NCBI GenBank assembly: GCA_032622095.1
Contig: CP136066.1
Location: 230,644,961 to 230,708,960, forward strand
Reading direction: 5' to 3'
Length of the DNA: 64,000 nt
DNA from: Siphonodentalium dalli
Taxonomy: Eukaryota; Mollusca; Scaphopoda; Gadilida; Siphonodentaliidae
This document shows positions 21,660-32,263 of this stretch, piece after piece; position 1 is the first letter of the stretch, and every line of letters begins with the position of its first letter. The notes beneath the pieces were generated by a model. That model made no database searches. It was not told the DNA's origin and saw nothing but the letters and a program-made list of their open reading frames with translations. The position numbers were made by a program, and so were the translations under genes.

Positions 21660-23090
21660 ATTACCATGCGGGTCATTAAAATAGATACGACGAAACAAAT
21701 TTTGAAGGGTGCATGTATCAGGTAAATTTTTATATTTCAAATGATGACAGGAATGCGGAAAGTTGACGTACCTACGTAATACTGGCTATCCGCATGAAGA
21801 GATATACATGTATATAAAAACCAAAATAGAAGATGACTGCTGGCGACAATGTTTTCCAAAAAAATTCAAAGCATTCGATAGCTCCCATCTAGTTGTCAGC
21901 CCGAAGATCAATATGAAGTTTGGTGACTATCAGATGAGGGATATGTCTGTACAGTTGCTAAACAATTCAGTCATGCAAAAGAGGATCAAAGAGTAAGATA
22001 CCAAATTGCTGCCTGTGGTAATGTTTTTTAACGAAATTCGGGAAAATTAGATTACTCTCACGCTGGTTATCCAGAAGATCATTGTGGAATCTGGTGACGA
22101 TCGGACAAGGGGTGTCGTCTGTAGGATCAACCAAATTATTTAGCCATAAAAATAGTAAAATTGAAGATCACCGCTGACAGTGATGTCTTCACAAGGACAG
22201 TTTGAGAACAAAATATGGCTCACATCTAGCGGTGACCCAAAATATCCACATGAGAAAAAGTTCTCCAATAAAAGCTGGCTGCAGGGTGCGCCAATTGATT
22301 CAAATTCGAAATTTAGCAAGGTGTACTGCTTGTGGCCATGTTTTCCCCGCAAATTTGATAGACTGATGGACAAAACCACTGAATCCGTTGAATCAATATA
22401 CATGTATACATTGATTAATTTATATGCATTGTTATACACAGTACTGGTATATAAAGGTATTGAAAATAACTATATTACTAGTATACATAAAATAAACCAT
22501 ATATCATGGCTATGGGTTCATGACAGCTGAGAACTTGGTGTGAATTAAAGAGTGGTGGTTTCTCAAGCATATCTAACCCTCCACGTTAGTAACATGCCAT
22601 TAAATGTCATAAGTATAATCTAGCTTGAGGACAGAAGTGATCCATAAAACCCCCCTTAATTCAACCAGTTCCTCGCGCGATGTATGGTCGATCACATGAT
22701 GATCTAGGGGGGTTAGAATTGTTGTATAAAAACAGCACTGCGTGTAAATATAAAATAAAATAGTGCTACATCTTATTACAGATTATTGCCATATATAATC
22801 AGTGATTATACAGACAGTCTGACAAAATAAAGTTTCAGTGACACTCTATCCGAAGAGGGGAATAATTTCATCTGTTACAGTCAATGGAGCAATTATGAAT
22901 CTGGAAAGGTGAAATTTATAAGTAATACTAGATATCGACATAACGCGATAACATATAGCGTAAATGCAATATGGCCACTGGCGACCATTTTTTCCTATGA
23001 AATTAAAAAAATATTTGATAGCTCTCATCTGATAGATCAATATCAAGATAAATATGAAGTTTGGTGATGATCGGATGAGTGAAGTGGACT
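21660..23090. repeat. Diverged interspersed repeat fragments
   Basis: Several degenerate copies of a block containing GATCAATATGAAGTTTGGTGA and TTTGATAGCTC(T/C)CATCT recur at about 21870-21940, 22060-22100, 22320-22360 and 22970-23080. They look like fragments of an old dispersed element. Short frames across them are not consistent with a gene. Confidence 0.45.
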
Positions 23091-23114
23091 GCGGTCTGTG
23101 CTAAACGGTTTGGT

Positions 23115-23415
23115 AATGCTTAAAAAGATTCTTACCTTAATATTTGTATGTTCACTTTATAAACTTCACTGAGTCATCTTTGTCATGTATTGAGTTTGAT
23201 ATCTTTTGTTAACAGTTTATAAATTATGTATGTCTCATGTTTGTTATTTTAATTTATGTGTTTATTATCATTAAATAAAGTTGCATTCCTTAAAAAGATT
23301 CTTACCTCAATGTTTTTATGTTCACTTTATAAACTCCACTGAGTCATCTTTGTCATGTATTGAATTTGATATCTTTTGTTAAAAGTTTATAAATTATGTA
23401 TGTCTCGTGTTCGTT
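23115..23415. repeat. Tandem duplication of about 174 bp
   Basis: The block starting CTTAAAAAGATTCTTACCT occurs at 23117 and again at about 23290, with around 10 percent divergence, each copy including ACTGAGTCATCTTTGTCATG. The first copy ends near ATTAAATAAAGTTGCATTCC, which resembles a polyA signal region, but no gene leads into it. Confidence 0.75.
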
Positions 23416-23729
23416 ATTATATTATATACACTTTATTTGTAAATTTAAAAACAATTCAAACGTTGTTGTATTCCATGTCCCAGCCCGGACATATACACCA
23501 AATTTCAATAATATTCATTGAGAAACAACTGACAAAACGCTATATAACACCCGTATACATATTTTATTCCGAGCCGGACCCATCCTCGGGTACATGTTAT
23601 AGTTGGTACCGAATTGACACACGTCGACTGGGGCGAGTTGGCCCTGGGGCGATTAGGCCGATTCCGGCACCTTCTATAATTTACCGTATGTATCCGTTTA
23701 CGCGTAGTTTACTTTAGAACGTTCCGCAA

Positions 23730-24595
23730 TTAATACCGCAAATAGAGCGACCATATTTGACTGAGAATGCCTCTGTTATTGATTATCAAGTTGCTATACA
23801 TTAAAAACGACAAATTCACATGCTCGTTCAGGCGCAGTAGTCTATTTTCCCCATGTTAAAGGACATCCACAAATACTAAATAACGCTAACCTACTGCCGA
23901 ATGTTTTACACGACAACTGTTAACATATTTGGGCTGAATTAATCTGACGCGGTATTATTCCTCAAAATAAACAACAAGACCATCGTTACTTGGAAATGTA
24001 GTTTGGGCTAACATTTACATAAATCCTCCACATCATTTATTCGACACACACGTCAGATGAAAAACAGACATGAAGTAAACGGCCAAATTGGCCGAAATGA
24101 CGTCATGGAAATGTTCTAAGCGGCGAGAAAGCACACTATCAGGCCAAGCAAATTAAATATTTGTTGTAGCTGGAAGGTGTCCATGCTGTTAACACGTATG
24201 CACTGGTGTCAATTAGACTTCCACCCATGTGTTATATGAGATCTAACATCATGTGTGTCAGAAATATTTTGTTCATTGGTTTATACATGCACAGCCAAGT
24301 AGGACATATCGCAGGATTGAACAGATTTCATGGGGCGGGGGCGATTGACACATTTTTAATGACGATTTCAATCCAAATTCTAAGGATCACTATATAAAGT
24401 GGCAACTGAATTTGTGTAGAAATCTGTATTTGTCTGACAGACTCGGACCTTGTTTAATGGTCATGTTCACATTTTTTGTAAAAGTTTTATTGACTTTTAG
24501 TTATATATATCATACATTGTAATATCATTGACAAATTTCTAAGTAAAATTATAGGGGAAACTTTAAATTTCGTCTTATTCTTTAAATACTGAGGT
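23730..24595. other. Intronic, no recognisable feature
   Basis: AT-rich sequence within the long first recognised intron of CUB-ZP copy 1. Nothing identifiable. Confidence 0.4.
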
Positions 24596-24604
24596 TTAAG
24601 ACAT

Positions 24605-24697
24605 ATATTCCCCTCGCTGTCGGGTATTCATCCAAATAACGCCTCGGCTTCGCCTCGGTGAATTATTTTTCCGAATGCCCGACAGCTCGGGGAATAT
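24605..24697. repeat. Palindrome
   Basis: Arms ATATTCCCCTCGCTGTCGGG and the near-complement ending CTCGGGGAATAT enclose GCCTCGGCTTCGCCTCGG. Foldback element lying 47 bp before a truncated CUB exon copy. Confidence 0.8.
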
Positions 24698-24743
24698 CCT
24701 ATACATAACATTTAATGAAATTATACTATATAATAATTTTAAG

Positions 24744-24813
24744 GTGAAACATACCGCGACCGGACCTATCCTACAGACGCTAACTGGTAGGGTTAGGGTT
24801 GGGGTTAGGGTCA
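24744..24813 (+). pseudogene. Truncated copy of CUB exon 2 joined to TTAGGG-like repeat
   Basis: The first 44 bp of CUB exon 2 and its TTTTAAG acceptor are present (24744-24787, one or two differences). The sequence then switches at ACTGG to TAGGGTTAGGGTTGGGGTTA before the intact exon starts 18 bp further on. It keeps a usable-looking acceptor but no donor. Confidence 0.9.
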
Positions 24814-24831
24814 ATATATATTTATTTTAAG

Positions 24832-24982
24832 GTGAAACATAACGCGACCGGACCTATCCTACAGACGCTAACTGGCAGTGATCTCAATATTACTGGGGAG
24901 ACATTCTATGGAAAAACATTCTTCGTCCATTTCCTATCTGATGGATCCAAGCAGTACTCTGGATTCCGTTTGTCATACCGCC
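24832..24982 (+). CDS. CUB-ZP gene copy 1, exon encoding CUB part 2
   Basis: This 151-bp exon completes the CUB domain. It enters in phase 0 (TTTTAAG|GTGAAACAT) and leaves in phase 1 (CGCC|GTGAGTAA). The peptide has the usual C-terminal CUB signature: LTGSD, ITGETFYGKTFFV, then FLSDGSKQYSGFRLSYR. The same exon in copy 2 (39800-39950) is also 151 bp with the same phases and ends SGFRMSYR, which supports both borders. N-glycosylation sequons NAT and NIT are present. No Cys occurs. Its neighbours are a truncated copy just upstream and a 63-bp minisatellite just downstream, so the exon is bracketed by repeat expansions. Confidence 0.9.
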
Positions 24983-25017
24983 GTGAGTAATATCACATGT
25001 TAATCCAAGTTGTATTC

Positions 25018-25458
25018 GCCTATACAGTATTATGTGTTATATACACAATGTGTTTGTATCGATTCATGTATCGCGACGAGGCCTATACAGTATTATGTGT
25101 TATATACACAATGTGTTTGTATCGATTCATGTATCGCGACGAGGCCTATACAGTATTATGTGTTATATACACAATGTGTTTGTATCGATTCATGTATCGC
25201 GACGAGGCCTATACAGTATTATGTGTTATATACACAATGTGTTTGTATCGATTCATGTATCGCGACGAGGCCTATACAGTATTATGTGTTTTATACACAA
25301 TGTGTTTGTATCGATTCATGTATCGCGACGAGGCCTATACAGTATTATGTGTTATATACACAATGTGTTTGTATCGATTCATGTATCGCGACGAGGCCTA
25401 TACAGTATTATGTGTTATATACACAATGTGTTTGTATCGATTCATGTATCGCGACGAG
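25018..25458. repeat. 63-bp minisatellite, seven units
   Basis: Seven nearly identical 63-bp units start at 25018, 25081, 25144, 25207, 25270, 25333 and 25396; only one substitution (ATATAC to TTATAC in unit 5) stands out. Because 63 is a multiple of three and the unit lacks stops in the three plus frames, 140-170-codon frames appear in all of them. This is a repeat artefact, not a gene. Confidence 0.97.
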
Positions 25459-25499
25459 GCTAGTTTTCGTGGCCATTTTGCGACGAGGCGACCTTAGTC

Positions 25500-25945
25500 A
25501 GGTCAGGCACATCCTGAATTCCACTATATGACTACACAATATTCACGTTTCCTTTATTTGCGCCGGGGATAGACAAGGGCGCATACCTGTGCATAGCCAA
25601 ATGTCACTCTTGGCACGAATGCGATCTTTTGCGCTAGCTTTTTTATTCAATAATATTATAATATATTAATAATATATGCCTTTCTAAATGACAATAACAG
25701 GATGACCCAATCGCTCCTTCATAACATTTCAAATAAGTGCATGCTAATTGAGTTGCTTATCCTGTGCCGTCATGATAATTCATTCTCATGGACAAGCTAT
25801 ATGTATGATACCGAATTAGTGCGACACTGATTTTGAGTAATATTTGTGTGAAATATGATTTTGGATAATCCCTCTTTTATCAAATTAACAAAACGTTAAT
25901 GGTCATATACCACAATAATAGTGGAATTCAGGATGTGCCTGACCT
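25500..25945. mobile_element. MITE with perfect 28-bp terminal inverted repeats
   Basis: AGGTCAGGCACATCCTGAAT begins the left end at 25500. The exact complement over 28 bp forms the right end (25918-25945). The interior is AT-rich without an ORF. A fragment of the end (GGAATTCAGGATGT) recurs at about 26323. No clear target duplication is seen. Confidence 0.85.
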
Positions 25946-26089
25946 GTTTATCAATCGAGCAATATAAATTATGGTGAATGTAGTGATGCTACTACACACA
26001 ACAGACTAGCATCACTGAATTTACTTTATGGGGACATCATCCTGTTTGCGCCTCATTTTATTATCAAATTAAAGTGTTTTTAAAAAAAA

Positions 26090-26320
26090 ATATATATATA
26101 TATTGTTGATGATTGTAAGAAATTGTGATAAAAAATGATAAAAATTGTTAAAGAATATAAAAAAATATAAAAATTCGTTTTTTTTTTTACATTTCTTACA
26201 CTCTTTAACAATTATAAAACATAATATAAAATTTGTTAGGCCAATGTATTCTCTTATATATGTGAAGCGACCTATGGTCGTCTCGCATATATGAGAGAAT
26301 GCATTGGCACAGGGTTTTTA
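26090..26320. mobile_element. Hairpin MITE of the CCAATGCATTCTC family
   Basis: An AT-rich spacer (TTAAAGAATATAAAAAAATA) precedes a palindrome at about 26241-26310 built on CCAATG(T/C)ATTCTCTTATATA, followed by GCACAGGG. The left hairpin of the usual pair is missing. Confidence 0.7.
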
Positions 26321-26884
26321 ATTGGAATTCAGGATGTAGGTCGCCGAGTGACAGAATCCACCACATAAGTTACATTTTAGGAGTTTCTTAAATGCCAAAA
26401 TTGTTGGACGATTAGCTTTCTTGAGTAATATTAAGGCCATTATAAATCAATATTAGGCCTAGAGTATAAACTAGAAGATAAAGTTAGAAAACTCGCCGGC
26501 AAGCCGGCTCGTTCACAAACTGTTTTCATGCTCGAATCCCAGAATGTACAACTCAACAGGGTATGTTTATCTCCTAAGTGGAATTTATAATCATTGAATA
26601 TGTGTGAATATGTGAGTATTAGCAATCGACCAATTGTGGATATATTCTCACAGCCTGAATACTGGTGGATGTAGGACACAACAAAACAAATTGACCGAGT
26701 TTCTGTATTTTTAAATGGGTTTGTGGGTACATACCCAGGGAATTGATACTCATTCCGTTGCACGGTTGGGACGTTACGACTACAATTAGAAAGTGCGCAT
26801 AATTTGATTACGTTTTACACCAACCGTCTCCCAAAAACACATCCGTTGCTCTATCTGTGAGTTGCGAAACCTTTCTATTGTTTT

Positions 26885-27850
26885 CAGCTGTGGGTCCCCG
26901 CGACTTGTTGGAGTGTCATGAATCCATATTCGAGGCCAGAATGAACATGATAAGCTCATCCATGATATCTACATTATACGCAAACGTTTTGTGTGATGGA
27001 GTTTTTAACGTTGTTTATTTTCCGCTGTGAATTCTCGTGATGCCGTGTCGTTAAATTGTCATGAATCCACATTCGAAGCCAGAGTGAACATGGTTAGCTC
27101 ATGGGTAAAGATGGATAACTCTAAAATCACGAATCCTCATTCGAGGCCAGAGTGAACATGATTAGCTCATGGGTAAAGATGGATAACTCTAAAATCATGA
27201 ATCCTCATTCAATGCCAGATTGAACATGATATCTACATTCTGTGCTCACGATTTGTGTGTGGAGTTTTTAACATTGTTTTCAGATGTGGACCATCGTGAT
27301 GCCGTGTCGTTAGATTGTCATGAATCCACATTCGAGGCCAGAGTGAACATGATAAGCTCATGAGTGAACATGATATCTACATTCTGTGCTCACGATTTGT
27401 GTGTGGAGTTTTTAACATTGTTTTCAGCTGTGGACCATCGTGGTCCCGTATCGTTAGATTGTCATGAATCCACATTCGAGGCCAGAGTGAACATGATAAA
27501 CTCATCCATGATATCTACATTCTACTGCACACGATTTGTGTGATGGAGTCTTTAACGTTGTTTTCAGCTGTGGACCCCCGTGACTTGTTGGAGTGTCATG
27601 AATCACATTCGAGGCCAGAATGAACATGATAAGCTCATGCATGATATATACACTCTACGCACACGTTTTGTGTGATGGAGTCTTTAACGTTGTTTATTTT
27701 CAGCTGTGAATTCCCGTGATGCCGTGTCGTTAGATTGTCATGAATCCTCATTCGAGGCCAGATTGAACATGATTAGCTCATGGGTAAAGATGGATAACTC
27801 TAAAATCGTGAATCCTCATTCGAGGCTTGAGTGAACATTACACTCCTAGA
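26885..27850 (+). repeat. Array of truncated ZP-N exon copies with splice acceptors
   Basis: Six partial copies of the 5' part of the ZP-N exon precede the functional exon. They start at about 26888, 27028, 27286, 27429, 27570 and 27705, after (TG)TTTTCAG-like acceptors (one TTTTCCG). Each reads like CTGTGGACCATCGTGATGCC, GTCATGAATCCACATTCGAG, GCCAGAGTGAACATGATAAG and then leaves the exon. Extra pieces of the same exon segment (27128-27145, 27205, 27815) lack acceptors. Intron-like linkers containing GTGTGATGGAGT(T/C)TTTAAC are repeated too, so unit length varies from about 135 to 260 bp. Confidence 0.9.
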
Positions 27851-27949
27851 CGATATCTAAAGGAGTCTATATTACCCTTATGGAGACTCTCACATATGTG
27901 AGCAGACGACACTCAGATATACAAGCTGACACCTGTATTTCATTTTTTA

Positions 27950-28065
27950 GCAGTTATAAAAATAATATAAAATGTGTTAGGCCAATGCATTATCTTATAT
28001 ATGCGAGGCGACCTATGGTCGACTCGCATATATAAGAGTATGCATTGGCACAGGGTTATATGCCA
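27950..28065. mobile_element. Hairpin MITE directly upstream of the ZP-N exon
   Basis: The palindrome based on CCAATGCATTATCTTATATA, with central GCGAGGCGACCTATGGTCGA, lies at about 27982-28053 and ends GCACAGGG. It stops about 15 bp before the exon's acceptor tract. Confidence 0.75.
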
Positions 28066-28081
28066 TATATATTGTTTTCAG

Positions 28082-28287
28082 CTGTGGACACCCGTGATGC
28101 CGTGTCATTAGAGTGTCATGAATCCACATTCGACGCCAGAGTGAATATGACACTCCTAGACGATATCTACTCTCACGAGGACATCCTACGAATCGAGCTC
28201 GGGGATAAATGTCTGGGCTCCTATATCAACGGCACTCACGAATTACTGTTCAGCTATAACTACACGGAATGTCGAGGCAAATTGATG
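28082..28287 (+). CDS. CUB-ZP gene copy 1, ZP-N exon
   Basis: This 206-bp exon encodes the N-terminal half of a zona pellucida module, the polymerising extracellular domain of egg-coat and matrix proteins. It enters in phase 1 after ATTGTTTTCAG and exits in phase 0 at TTGATG|GTTAGT. Three expected Cys are present in VSLECHES, GDKCLGSY and YTECRGK, with the family's hydrophobic spacing (LRIELGD, HELLFSYNYTEC). Sequons NMT, NGT and NYT suggest glycosylation. Copy 2 has an exon of identical length and phase at 50419-50624. Six truncated copies of its 5' part lie immediately upstream and could compete for splicing. Confidence 0.9.
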
Positions 28288-29323
28288 GTTAGTGTAATTA
28301 ATGATGGTTAGTTTAATTAATACATATTGGGGCGACCGAAAACTCTGGAGTATTTGAGGCATTGTCTGAAATCTGAATGTCAGGTTAGAGGAATTTTATT
28401 TACAAGCCAATATTTCAGTTAAGGGTGGATACACACATGCATGTAATCTCTGTATGTAAAATACATTTATTTTACATGGCCTCACCAATAATTGACAACA
28501 TTGATCACCTGCGCGCGAGAGGTTCATTGTTAACAGGCCAGACAAGTGAGTAGTCATAAGCGAAGTCAAACTCTCTGTTATCAAGACATTTAAGGCCAGT
28601 CCAAAACAGGTCTTCTCTTACGGATGTGGAAATTAGTTAAGTCTGTGTGATATCTGGAATTTTATTAAGATACGAACACCAGAAGCGACACAGCTGGTAT
28701 ATACAGGCTTGGTATAGAACATTTTCGACTATGGTGCTTGCTTGGAGTGGGGTTTCGAAAGCTTCAAGTCGCTAAGGGACTTAGTTGAATGTATCGGCCG
28801 GAATAATCTGGGCAAGAAGGTACAATATAATATGTTTTACTTAACTAGCTCAGAGTTAGCCAACCTGCCCGATGGTAGCTATCGGGATCATATATAGCCC
28901 CAAGTCGGGGATCATATAGCCCCTGCGTAAGGAGATCCTGATAATATTGCCCCCCATGTTGGGGATCATAGCCCCTGCGTTGGGGAAATCCTGGTGCCAT
29001 CACCTGTATAAAATCAAGAGAAGACTGACAATGATTTAAACAGAAAGTCCAACATTTGGGTTATCGCGCGAACAATTATTTTAAGTGACCTGACGACTTC
29101 GTTCAGTCAACGGTTCTCTGCACGCTCAGAGCTTGACTCACGGTGGTCAAACATAGCCGAAATGATTGGGTTGTCAACCTACACATATTACATGGTCTGT
29201 ATGATCCATGTAAAACGCCAAATACACGATAATTACAGAGATTACATGCATGTGTGTATCCACCCTAACGGCCCGAAAACTCGTTAAAGAACAATAGTAT
29301 TACACGAAACTAAACTACTCCTT

Positions 29324-29755
29324 CTACTCAATCCGAATTAACGCTCGCAAATTACTATTTCCTTGGCTTCGGTGGTAAAAAATATTTGATTCGAGTCAAG
29401 GAACCCACCCATCACAGCTCAGAGTGATCAGATATCGATGTTTGAAATCTAATATTTTAATTTTAAGTGGCCCAATTGACAGTTAACGAGAATAATTTCA
29501 TTGACCAAATTGCGGGTAAAGATGGATAACACTAAAATCAAGTGGCTTATTTTGTCAGATATTTGACAAACCGGCAAAAAAAATGTTGATAAATAACAGG
29601 TTTTGTGCAATTTTCTACTACAGTTGATTGTGCTTTTCATTATTTTTGGACAATTATTAGATATTGGTAACTGAAACAGCATTTCCAAAAATTGTTGTTG
29701 TTGTTGTTGTAATGTGATGATAAGGGGACCCTCTGATCGGATTGAGTACCTTTAA
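29324..29755. mobile_element. TTAA-type MITE (AGGTACTCAATCCGA family)
   Basis: The right end is CGGATTGAGTACCTTTAA (TTAA at 29752-29755) and the left end is a diverged TACTCAATCCGA near 29326. Interior blocks (GGCTTCGGTGGTAAAAAATA, TTTGATTCGAGTC) match the fuller copy at 33410-33887. TTAA target sites suggest piggyBac-type mobilisation. Confidence 0.65.
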
Positions 29756-29924
29756 ATCAATATTCTCGAAAGATGGGTACTTCCTCATTATAAGATGTGT
29801 ACTTCCTCATTATAAGATGTGTACTTCCAATACAAGCACAAAGACGGATATCAGTAAAAGTGAAATATCTCAACAATCATATATAACTAATACATGGGAG
29901 AGTAGGATCTGTCTGTCCGTCCGT

Positions 29925-30250
29925 CAGGTCGCCTCGCATATATAAGAGAATGCATTGGCCTAACAATTATTTATCATTTTTTTTAAATAAATGTTTCTTA
30001 CAATTTTTAGGACATAAAATAAAAAAACATCCATTACCCTGCAGGGAGCTCCACACATATATAGAAGCATATAGAAGAGTGTCGTCTGCTAATGTTTGTC
30101 TGGGGCTCTGTATGGGTGAAATTATAAAATTGTTAAAGAATACAAGAAAAAATTATTAAAATTGTAAAAAATTGTTAGACCAATGCATTCTCTTATATAT
30201 GCGAGGCGACCTATGGTCGACTCGCATATATAAGAGAATGCATTGGCACA
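29925..30250. mobile_element. Double-hairpin MITE, left hairpin partial
   Basis: A half hairpin (GCCTCGCATATATAAGAGAA, 29931-29962) and a full one at about 30178-30245 flank AT-rich sequence into which another small foldback (about 30040-30115, AGAGTGTCGTCTGC type) is nested. The right side ends GCACAGGG. Confidence 0.65.
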
Positions 30251-30879
30251 GGGTAAAAGTGAAATATATCAACCATGACTAATATGCAGTTTGTTGTTGT
30301 GGTTGTTGTTGTTGTTGAATATAACGATGAAAATGGTACTGGCGATTGTGACGACGAGTAGACGAAGACGTTAACGTGATGACAACGAAGACGGTGATAC
30401 TGATGACGACTGCCATGATGTTGATAATGATGACGATGAGGGAAGTTCGTGTATATATTGTACATATGCTTCAACATTCTCAATCTTTTGTATAATATAT
30501 CTTCTAATTGTATCTCAATATTTATTTGATAAGAGAATAAACGTATTATTATCATATGTAACTAATACATAGGAGAGTAGGATCTGTCTGTCCATCCGTC
30601 AGAATGTCAGTTCGCGATTTTCTGCCAGATTACCTCTACTGATTTCAACCGCATTATTTTCATTTCTGTTAAATTGAACAAGGATTTCAATCTAAAACAA
30701 CAACATACACAATTAATCGTTTCAATAAAAATGTATAAAAGATAAAAATTGCCGCTGATATAATATAAAGTGATCCTGTTTCAGCAACTTACTGCAAATA
30801 CATTGTTGCGGGCGCATAGAAGTCGGCACCAGAAACTTAAGGAAATATGCTCTTGGGGAGGGGGTCATGTGCATCAAAC

Positions 30880-31085
30880 TGAGATGTGGAGGAGGTAATG
30901 GACATCGTAGCTGTGGGATGGGGAGGGGTAATGTGCATCATAACTGTGAGATGGGGAGGGGGAATATACATCATGACTGGGATGGGAAAGGGGTACTTTA
31001 CAGCATAACTGATATGGATGAAAGGGGGTAGTGTACATCATCACTGTGAGATGGGGAGGGTGTAATGTACGCCATAACCATATAT
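30880..31085. repeat. Degenerate 36-bp minisatellite
   Basis: Units of the form GTGAGATGGGGAGGGGGTAA TGTACATCATAACT recur five or six times with considerable divergence. G-rich on the plus strand; no ORF support. Confidence 0.7.
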
Positions 31086-31770
31086 TTAGGAATTTACAAA
31101 AAATATTCATCCTATTGGCTACGATAACCTCTAACTATATTTGTGAGGAACTATACCCATCCAATGTACTGCGATAACCTTTATCTACATTTCTGTAACT
31201 ACATGGGTGTGTAACTATGCTGTATACTCAATAGATGCATGTATATGCCTTATACTATTATCTCGTGATTACAAAATTACATAACCGATGAATAATCAAC
31301 CGTTCTACTATCCTAACCAGTTTTGTTGACTTCTAGATAGCCGTGGGTTCACGCCGTCCGGTTACCAGTCGACCCATCACTCTGCCTGCTCGGTGTGTCT
31401 GTGTGGTGCTTGTGTACCTTGCCCTAAGTTATCAGGTCTGACATCCCCTTTGTCGTATTGGCATAAAACATACACTATCCGTCGCTGAGGCTTTTGGCAA
31501 CACGCAACATTCGTTTTTCAAAGTTTGACGACTTAATTTAACACTTGTTATATTCAGTTCATTATACCTTTAGTTATTGGACAGACTCATTTTTTCTTTT
31601 TAAGAACCCATTTATTTTCTTATCTTCATGACGATATGCACATCAGCTCGCCAATATTGTACCTATGACATGTACATGGTTGCAAAAAAATAGTATTTAT
31701 ATGGCATAAACCATAAAACCTCATCATGTTTTTCTATATTTCCATCTCGATGCTATATATTATATAGAGG

Positions 31771-31914
31771 ATCTACAACTCGTCCCCAGTTTATAGCGGA
31801 ATATACAAAACTAGTCCAGTAAATTAGGTCTGGACTGAGCCTTTGGCGAGGCCCATGCTAATGTTCTGGACGAGTTTTGTAAATTCCACTATAAACTGGG
31901 GACGAGTTGTAGAT
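31771..31914. repeat. Foldback element, copy A
   Basis: Arms ATCTACAACTCGTCCCCAGT and the complement enclose a GAGCCTTTGGCGAGGCC-type loop. A second copy is at 32692-32841. After each copy the flank reads TATTTAT(T/A)ACATGATCC, so flanking DNA may be part of the element. Confidence 0.85.
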
Positions 31915-32263
31915 TCTATTTATTACATGATCCTACCCTTATTCCATTCAATACACCCATTCTATAAATTGTGATATTAAACGTTCGTTTAATGACAGGA
32001 AATAGTGGCAGGTGACCTTTGACTTCCGGTTTGTCGTCTGTTTACATTCGTAGGCTACGTCTCAAAATACTATGGCTTCCAATGGTTTTCTAACAGCCTA
32101 TAATGAATGAAGAGTTTGAAAAGTTATGTCTTTAAATATACGCCATTAAATACACCAAAGAATCTGTATTTATCTTGGACTATTTCTTTACGCGCATAAT
32201 TACCAGAAACGTCATCGCATGCCTTACAGAAGCCGATGTTAGTTTTGCGTCTAATTTGTTGAT

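Noticed and set aside
25010-25531. Repetitive 140-173-codon open frames
   Set aside because: All three plus frames are open only because the 63-bp minisatellite unit is a multiple of three and stop-free; they encode exact 21-residue repeats in each frame.
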